Shown piece by piece: positions 11,933-22,560 of a stretch of DNA of 64,000 bases. The translations under genes and the position numbers were made by a program. The stretch comes from Ulota crispa (Eukaryota > Streptophyta > Bryopsida > Orthotrichales > Orthotrichaceae). The stretch's first letter is position 1. The number at the start of each line of letters is the position of its first letter. The notes under the pieces were generated by a model. That model saw nothing but the letters and a program-made list of their open reading frames with translations, did no database searches and had not been told where the DNA came from. The DNA lies in contig OY987244.1 in the NCBI GenBank assembly GCA_963920765.1, positions 994,501 to 1,058,500 of the forward strand, written 5' to 3'.

Positions 11933-12238
11933 GGAGGCGCTCTTATATGTCATTGAGCTCTTTCTATCTAGTCTCTAGGTGGCCGAGGGGAGATTTAATC
12001 CATCTTTGTCATTTTTTGCTTCTGCTGACCTGCATTTTGAGTCTCGGACTATTCACAGTTGATAATTTGTTATATCCCCAACTATGGGCCTAGTAGTTTT
12101 CATTGCTCTTGTCGTAGCCACATTTCATTAGGAGTTTTATATTTTTCTGGTGTGTTTGTCATTCTTACTCTGGTCTACTCTTGAGACGGAATGTAACTGG
12201 ACACTCAACTCAAATAGATGAACAGTTTCCCACGTGGC
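11933..12238 (+). other. Downstream region of the SRR1-like gene
   Basis: This is 3' untranslated and terminator sequence by position, T-rich. It ends at the TTAA-bounded element beginning at 12243. I cannot place a polyadenylation signal with confidence. Confidence 0.4.
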
Positions 12239-12242
12239 TTAA

Positions 12243-12543
12243 CCCTTGAATGCCCGGCTGGTCCCAGTGGCTACCCAGCTACAGTTGCTTTACAGTGGTG
12301 TGGCCTGTTCCGCTTAATATAATATTGTCCTCAAAAGTTGTAAAGGTCAATAGTACATGTTGCTCTCACAAAAATTACAAGTATGACAGCATGGAACTCA
12401 ACACAGTGCTTGTGAATCTTCTTATAGATTGGAGTTTTTAAAAATATGAGGACATTCAATGAGACTATTTTTGGTATTCCATGATGGATTACATCTCCAT
12501 GATCACTTTTAAAAGAAATTGGATGATAAATTCTTTTTCCTAA
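12243..12543. mobile_element. TTAA-MITE fragment, family B
   Basis: It starts TTAA then CCCTTGAATGCCCGGCTGG. The interior from about 12330 is alignable to the family B copies at 35931, 47334 and 60218, sharing the GTCAATAGTACATG-like and CACTTTTAAAAG-like segments. It has lost a clear right end, because the element at 12548 is inserted at a TTAA within it. A possible decayed end, CTAGGGATCAA, lies near 13616-13627. Confidence 0.55.
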
Positions 12544-12547
12544 TTAA

Positions 12548-13285
12548 CCCCCTAAAGGACCATTTGTCCCTTCAAGGGACAAATGGGATTTTGGGCATGT
12601 ATGCTTAGCTACTTTGTGTGATTTTTTGAAACTTTTATGGAAGATGGGGAATTCAAACACTTGCATGTGCATCTAATTTTTTTTTCATTCCAACATTTAT
12701 TGAACAAGTTATGCATGAATTTCTGGAAAACAAGGAGGGTGTGCAGCCTAAGAAAAAAATTAAAAGTTGCATTTCTTTAAAAAAAAAATCTAAAATTGGT
12801 TCTTCAAATCTATATATATGTGGGAAGCTTTGAGTCATTTAATTCTAATTGATGAAATGAAGGTTATGAGAAGTTTTAGTTTGCGAGTAGGTATGGACTC
12901 CCAAACCTCCATTCTTTTTGTCCCTTGTAAAATTTGGTGCTTTACTTTTTTGAGCTCTTTGTCTTTGTGTATTTGTTTTTTGATTGATTTTTTTTCCAAA
13001 GTTGTAGTAGGCTAAGAACCCTTGATTTTTACTATTTCGATCAATGTGATTTGAATATTTGAGTTTTACATAAATTCTTCAATTTTGCCTTGTGTATGTG
13101 CAAATTTCATGACCTTACGGCATTGCAAGATTTTACAAAGTATGATACACACCTCCAATTGATTTGGAAATTCTCCCAAGTACACCTAACTTGGTCTTCT
13201 ACATGAAAGAAAATAAACCTCAACTTTGCGTAGAGCAACTTTATTGATACATAAGTGATTGCTTCTGAAAATTTTGGATATCAAG

Positions 13286-13327
<42 letters not shown>

Positions 13328-13587
13328 CACTTCAGATATCAATATCTCACTCCTCTACTTCTAGAATGAACTAATTTTTTTCCCATAAGTACCTCCCATA
13401 GTCGAGCAAGATCTTGCGGTTAAATTTCCAAGAAAAACGTTTTTCCTACCTCTCTATTCATTCCCCCAAAAGTGGCAGTTTTGAGGGACTTGCAGAAAAA
13501 AAAGAAGGCTTGGTCCATTAGGGGTTCAACAAAATATAGTTTTTGGGCCATGAGGGGAGAATTTTTGTCCCCTTGGGTGTTTAGGGG
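12548..13587. mobile_element. TTAA-flanked MITE, family I, nested
   Basis: TTAA at 12544-12547 and 13588-13591 bound a 1040-bp element starting CCCCCTAAAGGACCATTTG and ending GTGTTTAGGGG. Immediately inside the left end is a palindrome, ATTTGTCCC/GGGACAAAT. The same end with the same palindrome recurs at 53855. No transposase frame is visible. It interrupts the family B fragment at 12243. Confidence 0.7.
13288..13327. repeat. Poly-T tract
   Basis: This is an uninterrupted run of 40 T residues inside the TTAA element. It could be an old poly(A) insertion scar on the opposite strand or simple slippage; no retroelement body adjoins it. Confidence 0.95.
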
Positions 13588-13627
13588 TTAAGGTATTACA
13601 AGTTCTACAACTTTCTAGGGATCAAGC

Positions 13628-14745
13628 GCTAGAAGTGTCAAGCTTCCTTTAGCTTATAACCCCTAGAACCATGTTTTGTACATCTCAGTGTTGATTTCCC
13701 ACAAGATGGATACAAAGCAACATCACACTAGTATGAAAATTTCAAAAGTGCATTGTATCACAAGGATACGCAAAGTAATTGTAGAGTAGTTAACCCTTAG
13801 AAATTTGTTGTGTTTACAAGCTCAAATGGCTCAAATTGGACCTCTTTCAATAAAATGATTAGTAAATTAAATTTTTGAATTTTTTTCAATAAGTTAACAT
13901 TAAGATCCATTTTTTCACTTGCTTATGTACATCCTCTCAAGAATTCAAGTTTTGGGAGGGCATACTTCATTAGATTATAACACTCAAAGTTGGGGCAAAT
14001 TATTTTTTAAGGCTTCTCTAAAGTGTCAATTTTTTTTTTGGTTCATTCAAATTTCAAAATGATATCTTCCACTTTATGAATTTCTTGTGCAATTTAACAT
14101 TCTTGTAGAGCATGAAGTTGGCTATATGCTTTACAAATTCCATGATCACCCAATGCTTAAAACATGATGGAAAAAAAATCGGAAGCGGGAGTTGCTTTGT
14201 TCAAATTGTCAATAAACTAAAAAAATGTCATGGAAGAGATTCTTATAGAAATAAATCTCAATTACAAAATCAATACAGTGTACACCTAGAACATCATGTG
14301 GAATACTTGCCAGAGTAATTTTTTTCTAAAAATAAGAAGTAAAACATAAGTTGTTACATAGTCAAGGAGAGTTGATTGCAAATTTTGCCCATTGACCAAG
14401 CCATTGTAAAGTGCTTTTGAACACATGGGCATCACTGAATAGGCTAATTATTGTTGGAATTCTACAAAACCCAAATGAATGCTACGTGTACATAGGAAAA
14501 AATTAGGGAAAACAAAGATTTTAGCCGGATTACCTATAAGATCTACCGTCGCAACTTGCAATCCGCCTGGGCTGCTCAATTTGCATCCGTTGCCTCCAGC
14601 GGATTTGGAAATCACACTGATGTTCGCCCCCCACTGCATGCGTGTCGCTCTGCCTGTAAAATCCTGGCCGTTGCCTTCTCAACCTACATTGCCATTGACC
14701 AGCATTAGTAGCACATGCACTTACGGCCACCATTACCTTAATTAG
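13628..14745. other. AT-rich stretch, no gene seen
   Basis: There are no long frames, LTR ends or TIR pairs I can support. It ends at the outer edge of a minus-strand copia LTR. A TTAACCCTTAG at about 13788 resembles a single TTAA-element end but has no partner. Confidence 0.5.
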
Positions 14746-15028
14746 TATTGGAAGCATATGGAAGATAGAAGAGCAAAGGCGCACATGGCATACTCAAATG
14801 TAAAAGATACAAATGGAAGAGATGAGAGGGTTCTCAAACCCTCTCATCTATATACTCTCCCAACCACTTTTTCTTCACTTAACCATATGGGATAACCACT
14901 TCCATGGGCTGATCCTCTCTATGACGTGCCTCCTACCACGTGCTCTCTCTCCAATGCTAAATACCCCACTTAGCATATCTCCTTTGACCTAGAGCAAACT
15001 CCTAATGCTCTATTCCAACCTTTCAACA
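14746..15028 (-). mobile_element. 3' LTR of a minus-strand copia remnant
   Basis: This 283-bp LTR starts TGTTGAAAGGTTGG at 15028 and ends at TATTG-complement at 14746. The purine tract and the end of pol lie immediately to its right. It shares the hairpin GATGAGAGGGTT with the other copies. Confidence 0.88.
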
Positions 15029-16652
15029 CTCCCACTTTGCGATTCGCCAAAGTACCCAATGCCCATGGCTCGCGTCAAACGCTCATGTCTATCCCTTGCA
15101 ATGCCTTTGCCATCACATCCGCCAACATGTCCTCAGTTGGGCAATACTCTAATGTGATGCTTCCCTTCTCCACCTTTTCCCTCACGAAATGGTGTTGCAC
15201 CTCAATGTGCTTCGTCCTTGCATGGTGCACCGAGTTCTTGGCAAAAGCTATGGCACCTTGATTGTCACACAGGATCAACGTGCCCTCTACATCCTCACAC
15301 TCCACATCTTCCAAGAGCTATCTTAGCCATATGGCCTCTCTTGTACAATGACTCGCCGCCATGTACTCTGCCTCTGTTGTGGATAAAGCCATTGTGAATT
15401 GCTTCTTGCTACTCCATGACACCATGCCCTCTCCAAAGCTAAATGCATACCCCGTGGTAGACTTCCTATCATAGGCATCGCCAGCCAACCTTGCATCACA
15501 GTACCCCCTCAAGCAAATGTGCCCCCCTTCCAATTGCAATTTCACACGTAAAGGGCCCTTGAGATACCTCATGATCCTCTTTACTGCCATCCAATGACTC
15601 CATCCTCGTCTTGCCATATGCTAGCTCACCGTGCTAATGGCAAAGGCCAAATCAGCCCTTGTAGCCACCATGGCATACATCAATGATCCAACCGCTGATT
15701 TGTAAGGCACACTCACCATCCACAAAGCATCCGCATCATACTTCTCCATGCTAAGTTTCATCAACTTCACATTGGTGTCCAATGGAGTGCTAATGGGTTT
15801 GCAATCCTCCATGCCAAAACGCTTCAACACCTCTTCCACATACTTGGCTTGACTCATGAGGATGGTCCTCGCACCTTGATCTCTTGCAAACTCCACTCTA
15901 ACGCAATAGTGCAACTCCCCCAAGTCCGTCATCTCGTACTACGCCTCCAATTTGGCCTTCAACGCATCTATGGTCTCCACGTTGCTAGAAAGAATGATCA
16001 AATCATCAACATACACAAGCACAAAGGCATCACATGGGCTCCCACTTGTGCAAAATACAAGCTATGATCAGCCACACTCCTCTCAAAGCCAAAATTCAAA
16101 AGACTTGCATCAATTTTTTGGTACCATGCTCTCAATGCTTGCTTTAGTCCATACAAGGACTTTGTAAGCTTGCAAACTAGGTGCTCATGACCACATTGCA
16201 CAAACCCCTTGGGTTGCTCCATGTAAATGTCATCCTCCAAGTCGCCGTTGAGGAAGGCCGTCTTTACATCCATTTGATGCATCTCCAAATCCAACGAAGC
16301 TCCAAGGGCCACACAATGCACCGTATGGTGGTAAACTTGGCCACGGGAGCAAAAGTCTCGTTGAAGTCCACTCCTTGCACTTGAGAGAATCTCCTTGCCA
16401 GCAACCTTGCCTTGTGACGCACAATCTCTCCCGTAGCATCTCTCTTGGTTTTAAACACCCACTTGCATCCCACGGCCTTGCGAGATGGAGGAAGGGTGGT
16501 CAACTCCCAAATGCTGTTGGCATGGAGAAAGTGGTACTCCTCCTCCATGGCTGCCTTCTACTTGCTTGCATCCCGAGACTCCAAGGCCTCTCTCCAAGTG
16601 TGGTGGGATCATGAACAAGGGCCACATTTGCATGATCCGGATTGGAAGATGG
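15029..16652 (-). pseudogene. Decayed copia RT-RNase H
   Basis: This is minus-strand pol sequence homologous to 20640-22275 of the full-length copy. It begins in the RT N-terminal part (MEEEYHFLHANSIWELTTLP near 16548) and runs through VKTAFLNGDLEDDIYMEQP and SLYGLKQALRAWYQKI to RNase H and the HIEVQHHFVREKV tail. It is split among at least five frames by indels and stops, so it cannot encode a working enzyme. Its upstream part is missing at 16652, where another LTR abuts. Confidence 0.88.
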
Positions 16653-16977
16653 TATTGAAAACATAGGGAAGATAGAAGAACAAAGGCACACATGGTATAC
16701 TCAAATGTATAAGATACAAACGGAAGAGATGAGAGGGTTCCCAAACCCTCTCATCTATATACTCTCCCAACCACTCTCTTTTCACCAAACCATATGGGAT
16801 AACCACTCTCCCTTCACCAAACCATAAGGGATAACCACTCTCATGGCCTGATCTTCCCTATGAAGTGTCTTCTACCACGTGCTCTCTCTCCAATGCTAAG
16901 TACCCTACCTAGCATATCTCCTTTGGCCTAGAGCAAACTCCTAATGCTCTATTCCAACCTTTCAACACTCCCACTTT
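16653..16977 (-). mobile_element. 3' LTR of a second minus-strand copia, enlarged
   Basis: This is an LTR of the same family but 325 bp long. Much of the excess is a 32-bp tandem duplication around 16770-16835 (units ending GGGATAA). It joins pol tail sequence on the right and, on the left, the interior of the other pol remnant, so it marks an insertion or recombination junction. Confidence 0.85.
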
Positions 16978-17046
16978 GCGATTGGCCAAGGTCCCCAATG
17001 TTCATGGCTCTCGTCAAACGCTCGTGCCTATCCCTCGCCAACGCCT
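16959..17046 (-). pseudogene. Short copia RNase H tail
   Basis: Only the last codons of pol survive, reading KALARDRHERLTRAM and then the conserved terminus and stop inside the LTR. The sequence is truncated exactly where the 5' LTR of the full-length plus element begins at 17047. Confidence 0.85.
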
Positions 17047-17329
17047 TGTTGAAAGGTTGGAATAGAGCATTAGGAGTTTGCTCTAGGCCAAAAGAGATAT
17101 GGTAGGTGGGATACTTAGCATTAGAGAGAGAGCACGTGGTAGGAGGCACCTCATAGAGACGATCAGCCCATGAGTGTGGTTATCCCATATGGTTTGATGA
17201 AAGGAGAGTGACTGGGAGAGTATAAAGATGAGAGGGTTTGGGAACCCTCTCATCTCTTCCATTTGTATCTTATGCATTTGAGTATACCATGTGTGCCTTT
17301 GCTCTTCTATCTTCCCTATGTTTTCAATA
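17047..17329 (+). mobile_element. 5' LTR with promoter-like segment
   Basis: The 283-bp repeat runs from TGTTGAAAGG to TTTTCAATA. It contains TATAAAG at 17221, followed at 17228-17255 by a 12-bp perfect stem, GATGAGAGGGTT, with a four-base loop. This would lie at or near the 5' end of the element RNA. It differs from the 3' LTR at roughly eight positions. Confidence 0.92.
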
Positions 17330-17343
17330 GGTTATGGGCCCAC
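17330..17343 (+). promoter_or_regulatory. Primer-binding site, initiator tRNA-Met anticodon type
   Basis: GGTTATGGGCCCAC abuts the LTR with no spacer. It is complementary to the anticodon stem-loop of eukaryotic initiator tRNA-Met (GTGGGCCCATAACC, containing CAT). It is not complementary to the tRNA 3' end, whose usual plant copia site starts TGGTATCAGAGC. Drosophila copia uses the same internal site, with a half-tRNA primer. The copy at 24909 and, with one change, the copy at 2458 have it too. Confidence 0.85.
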
Positions 17344-18189
17344 GACTTAGAGTGTGGAGGTGCATTATGGTGAGTGGAGATCACATTTGAGGTACATCAG
17401 CCCTTAGATTTCGACCTTGTGCACTTGGAGGACTTCTTTAGCTTCCCTTTAGTGTTAGGGGTGTTTTTGTAGTGAGATTGCTTGTCATTTAAGCTACTTC
17501 AGCACTTGTCCTATCTTGTGGAGCATTTGGAGGACTACTCGTGCTTGTTTCATGGTTTGGGGTGCATTCGTGGTGGGAGAGGACCTTTGAAGAGCTTCAT
17601 CTCTCTTTGCATGCCTTTTGGAGTCTTTGGAGATCTTGTTTTATCTCTTGGAGAGTGGCTGATCCTCATTTACCTTGGTGGAGCACCAAATTCGAGTTTG
17701 TGAAAGTGTGGACCTTTTTGGAGCTTGTTGGAGGATATGATCTATCATATTGGAGGAATTGATCCACTTTGAAGCTTATTTGGAGGTCCATTTGGTGTTG
17801 CACAAGTTTTTGGAGGTGTGGAGTTGCTAAGGGTGGAGTTGCACCACCAAAGTGCTTGTTTGAAGCACAAAGAGGTGATTTGTGAGTTTGTACTTGCTTT
17901 AGTTGGTTTCTACCCTTGCTTGAGGTTGTTTGCTCAAATGGATGCATAGTATTTGCTCAAAGGGGGCTGAAATTGCAAGGAGTGAGTTTGAGGGTGAGGT
18001 TTGAGTGATAACCTCACATTTTGGGAGATCTTGTGCTCCTTTGAGGGTTGGGTTGTATACTTCAGTCCCTTGTGTGTGGAGAGAGCTAGGGTTTGCTTGG
18101 GAGGTGGTTGAGTTGCATACTTCAGCCCCTTTGTGTGCATAGAGAGCTAGAGATTTGTTTGAGAGGTGGTTGAGTTGCATACTTTAGCC
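17344..18189 (+). mobile_element. Copia untranslated leader
   Basis: The leader is about 850 bp between PBS and gag ATG. It has no conserved sense frame. The last 120 bp contain about two units of the 60-bp tandem repeat seen in more copies in the minus-strand relatives. Bases 17660-17965 are identical to the leader at 1825-2130. Confidence 0.85.
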
Positions 18190-20613
18190 ATGGCCACCTA
18201 TGAGGGTGAGACACCCCGTGTTGTGGACAAATTCAATGGAGACAATTTCTCCTTGTTCAAGTTCAAAATGGAGATGATCCTTGATGAGAAGGATCTTTGG
18301 GACATTGTGGAGGGCACTGAGACGCCTCCTTCAAGTGAGAGTGACCCCAAGGTCATCTCGGCCTTCAAAAAACGTGAGAGGACGGCGTTTCGCATCTTGT
18401 GCACTCACATGGTGGATGCACAAATCCAACACGTCAAGTCTTGCAAAGGAGCTGCGGAAGCATGGAGGACCCTACGCAGCATCCACAAAACCAAGAGCTT
18501 GGCCAATGTGTTGTTCTTGAGGCGCAAGTTCTTCACTATGAAGATGCAAGAGACGGATGACCTCTTGCAACACATCAACAAGGTGAAGACTCTTGCGGAC
18601 CAACTTGAGGCCCTTGATGTGCCCGTGACGCAAGGGGACATTGTCATGACCATTTTGGAGAGCTTGCCACCTTCTTATGAGAACTTGATTGTGGCCATGG
18701 AGACCAAGGACATCAAGGAGCTCACCCTCACCTACGTGACGTCGCGGTTGATGCATGAAGTGACAAGGAAGAAGGAGCATCAGATGGTGGCCACGGAGAG
18801 TGCGGCATTGGTTGCTCGCCACAAGAGTGGTGGAGATTCAACCAAGGTTCAAGGTGAGCCCCTTCTATGTTTCCATTGTGGCAAACCGGGCCACTTTGCT
18901 CGTAATTGCTACAAACGCAAGAGTGGCAAAGGTGAGAAGGCCAATAAAGCCAAGGTAGAAGAGAGTGGTGAGGACTATGCGTTCATGGCCTCTCATGATG
19001 GTCCATTGCACTTCGGGGGTGATTGGATCATGGATTCTGGAGCTACCACCCACATGTCACCCCATAGAGCTCATTTTGACACCTTTGAGGCCATTGCGGA
19101 AAGGAAGGTGTTCATGGGTGACGAATCGGTGCTCCAAGCCCTTGGAAGGGGGTCCATTTTGGTGGACACCCTTGTTGAAGGATGCACCAAGCGCATTCGG
19201 TTCAAAAATGTGTTGTATGTGCCCAAGTTGCAAAGCAACCTCCTTTCGGTGAGCAAGATAGTGGAGGGAGGGTTGAATGTTCAATTTGGAGGTTTTGGGT
19301 GCATTGTGAGGTCTCCCAATGGAGACACCCAAGCCATGGCAACACGAGAGGGCAACTTGTATCTTTTGCGGTGCAAGGTTGGGCATGGAGGAGAGAGTGC
19401 CCAAGTTGCCACTTCTACCAAGGATGGGCTGATTTTGTGGCATCGACGCATGGAGCATCTAAATGTACAAAGTTTGAGGGCTCTTCCAAGCTTGGTGAGT
19501 GGCCTTGACCTTCCCAAATCTCATGGTGATGGCTTGCCCAATGCTTGTGAGGGTTGCATTGAGGGCAAGCAACAACGGCACTCCTTTCCAAAGGATGGTG
19601 CCACACGTGCCACCAAGGTGTTGGGCATTGTGCATTCAGATGTGTGTGGCCCCATGAAGACCACGTCATTGGGTGGGGCAAGGTATTTCTTGACCTTCAT
19701 TGACGACCTTTCAAGAAAGGTGTGGGTGTACCTTCTCAAGGCCAAGAGCGAGTGTTTTGATCGCTTCAAGGAGTTCAAGGCCTTGGTGGAGAAGGAGGCG
19801 GAGTGCTCCATGAAGGTGTTGCGGTCCGACAACGGCGGGGAGTACACTTCCAACCAATTCGAGGCCTATTTGAAGACCCAAGGTATTGTGCACCAAACCT
19901 CAACTCCATATACGTCGCAGCAAAATGGAGTGGCTGAGAGGGCCAATCGTACCATTGTGGAGATGGCTAGAAGCATGCTCTATGGCCAAAAGCTTGGGTT
20001 GGAGTATTGGGCTGAGGCGGTGAGCAACGCGGTGTACATTCGCAATCGATGCCCCACTAGTGCGGTGGATGGCAAAACTCCACAAGAGGCGTGGAGTGGG
20101 AGGAGGCCTTCCGTGGCTCACATAAGGGTGTTTGGGTGTGTTGCATATGCCAAGATCCCGGATGCATCAAGGACCAAACTTGATGCAAAGGCGGTGAGGT
20201 GTTTATTTTTGGGATATTGTGAGGGCTCCAAGGCATATAGGCTCATTTGTTTGGAGTCCAAGAAGATCATTCGATGTTGTGATGTGACCTTCTGTGAGCA
20301 AGGAGAGTTGCAGGGAGACTTGGAGTTGGGTGTAAGTGGGAGTAGTGGTGACCTTGTTGTGGACTCACCTCCAACGCCTTTGCATGGTGGCGATGATGAT
20401 GACGGAAACGATCAGGACCAGCCCCTTGAGGATGGAGATGGTGACCTTGTAGATGGAGATGGTGACCTTGTGGAAGATGCAAGTGCAAGCCAAGGTGATG
20501 ACGGCTCCAAGCCAAGAAGATCACAAAGAAGAAGAAGGCACACAACATTGCTCCAAGAGCTGAAGTGGGAGGAAGCCAACACGTGGGAGGTGTGCGGCGG
20601 TCCACAAGGGTAA
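18190..20613 (+). pseudogene. Copia gag-protease-integrase frame
   Basis: ATG at 18190 is chosen over an upstream in-frame GTG at 18166 because all copies share it. In order: gag; CCHC knuckle from Cys227; protease Asp282-Ser-Gly; GAG_pre-integrase with His418, His423, Cys453 and Cys456; integrase catalytic Asp484, Asp547 and Glu583 (35 residues between the last two). All key residues are present. After the integrase an acidic linker follows, and the frame then runs out at a stop at 20611-20613. A one-base loss, apparently around 20500-20565, moves the continuation into another frame. The polyprotein is therefore interrupted between integrase and RT. Confidence 0.92.
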
Positions 20614-22294
20614 GCAAGCCGTTGGGGGAGTGGTGGAAGAACCACATCTTCCCTCAACCATCTTTGAACTCGGATCATGCTAATGTGGCTGTTGTTCATG
20701 ACCCCACCACACTTGGAGAGGCCTTGGAGTCTCGGGATGCAAGCAAGTGGGAGGCAGCCATGGAAGAGGAGTACCACTCCCTCCATGCCAACGGCACGTG
20801 GGAGTTGACCACCCTTCTTCCATCTCGCAAGGCCGTGGGATGCAAGTGGGTGTTCAAGACCAAGAGGGATGCCACGGGGGAGATTGTGCGCCACAAGGCA
20901 AGGTTGGTGGCAAGGGGTTCTCTCAAGTCCAAGGAGTGGAGTTCAACGAGACCTTTGCTCCCGTGGCCAAGTTTACCACCATACGGTGCGTTGTGGCCCT
21001 TGGAGCTTCATTGGACTTGGAAATGCACCAAATGGATGTGAAGACGGCCTTCCTCAACGGCGACTTGGAGGAGGACATCTACATGGAGCAACCCAAGGGG
21101 TTTGTGCAACGTGGTCATGAGCACTTAGTTTGCAAACTTGCCAAGTCCTTGTACGGGCTGAAGCAAGCATCGAGAGCATGGTATCAAAAGATTGATGCAA
21201 GTCTTTTGGATTTTGGCTTTGAGAGGAGTGTGGCTGACCATAGCTTATATTTCACACAAGTGGGAGCCGATGTGATGCTTGTGCTTGTGTATGTTGATGA
21301 CTTGATCATTTTTTCTAGCAACATGGAGACCATGGGTGCATTGAAGGCCAAGTTGGAAGCGGAGTACGAGATGACGGACTTGGGGGAATTGCACTATTGC
21401 CTTGGAATGGAGTTTGCCCGAGATCGAGGTGCGAAGACCATCACCATGAGCCAAACCAAGTATGTGGAGGAGGTGCTGAAGCGGTTTGGCATGGAGGATT
21501 GCAAACCCATTGGCACTCCATTGGACACCAAGGTGAAGTTGGTGAAGCTTAGCAACGAGGAGTATGATGCGGATGCTTCAAGGATGGTGAGTGTGCCTTA
21601 CAAATCAGCGGTTGGATCATTGATGTATGCCATGGTGGCCACAAGGGCTGATTTGGCCTTTGCCAGTAGCACGGTGAGCCAACATATGGCAAAGCCGGGA
21701 TGGAGTCATTGGATGGCGGTGAAGAGGATTATGAGGTACCTCAAGGGCACTTCTCATGTGAAGTTGCAATTGGGAGGGAGGCACATACGCTTGATGGGGT
21801 ATTGCGATGCAGATTGGGCTGGCGATGCCAACGACAGAAAGTCCACCACGGGGTATGCATTTAGCCTTGGAGAGGGCATGGTATCATGGAGTAGCAAGAA
21901 GCAACCCACGGTGGCTTTATCCACAACGGAGGCAGAGTACATGGCGGCGAGCCATTGCACGAGAGAGGCCATATGGTTGAGGCAGCTCTTGGAGGATGTG
22001 GGGTGTGAGGACGTGGAGGGCACGTTGATCTTGTGTGACAACCAAGGTGCCATAGCTCTTGCAAAGAACCCGGTGCACCATGCGAGGACAAAGCACATCG
22101 AGGTGCAACACCATTTCGTGAGAGAGAAAGTGGAGAAGGGAAGCATCACATTAGAGTATTGTCCAACTGAGGACATGTTGGCGGATGTGATGACAAAGGC
22201 GTTGACGCGGGATAGACATGAGCGATTGACGAGAGCCATGGGCATTGGGGACTTTGGCCAATCGCAAAGTGGGAGTGTTGAAAGGTTGGAATAG
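20565..22294 (+). pseudogene. Copia reverse transcriptase-RNase H part
   Basis: This is the second part of the polyprotein, in two frames. From 20565 to about 20915 it reads the RT N-terminal part (VGCKWVFKTKRDATGEIVRH). One T missing from a TTT run near 20917 shifts the rest into the frame that ends at 22294. That frame holds VKTAFLNGDLEEDIYMEQP, SLYGLKQASRAWYQKI, the catalytic YVDD at 21290-21301 and RNase H (DADWAGD, ALSTTEAEYMAA, LCDNQGAIALA). The stop lies inside the 3' LTR. Apart from the two shifts it looks intact. Confidence 0.92.
22266..22275 (+). promoter_or_regulatory. Polypurine tract
   Basis: AAAGTGGGAG stands directly before the 3' LTR and is conserved at 3701-3710 and, on the minus strand, beside the LTRs at 15028 and 16977. 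It is the expected plus-strand primer of the element. Confidence 0.8.
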
Positions 22295-22560
22295 AGCATT
22301 AGGAGTTTGCTCTAGGCCAATGGAGATATGCTAGGTGGGATACTTAGCATTAGAGAGAGAGAGCACGTGGTAGGAGGCACCTCATAGAGACGATCAGCCC
22401 ATGAGTGTGGTTATCCCATATGGTTAGGTGAAAGGAGAGTGGTTGGGAGAGTATATAGATGAGAGGGTTTGGGAACCCTCTCATCTCTTCCATTTGTATC
22501 TTATGCATTTGAGTATACCATGTGTGCCTTTGCTCTTCTATCTTCCCTATGTTTTCAATA
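22276..22560 (+). mobile_element. 3' LTR of full-length copia
   Basis: This is a 285-bp repeat with the same ends as the 5' LTR and TATATAGATG before the hairpin. It matches the family consensus better than the 5' LTR does. It is followed at once by minus-strand gag of another copy. Confidence 0.92.

Larger units (their letters stand above)
17047..22560 (+). mobile_element. Full-length Ty1/copia retrotransposon
   Basis: The element has a 5' LTR 17047-17329, PBS 17330-17343, leader to 18189, gag-pol 18190-22294, purine tract 22266-22275 and 3' LTR 22276-22560. The domain order gag, protease, integrase, RT, RNase H is that of Ty1/copia (Pseudoviridae-type). I count about eight substitutions plus a 2-bp indel between the LTRs (about 3%). 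Two one-base shifts break pol. The flanks (CGCCT left, GTCAA right) do not match, so no target duplication is preserved; the element probably lies at a recombination junction between minus-strand relatives. Confidence 0.95.

Noticed and set aside
16949-17149. 66-codon minus-strand frame
   Set aside because: It is a chimera across the junction between the LTR of the plus element and the RNase H tail of the minus remnant.
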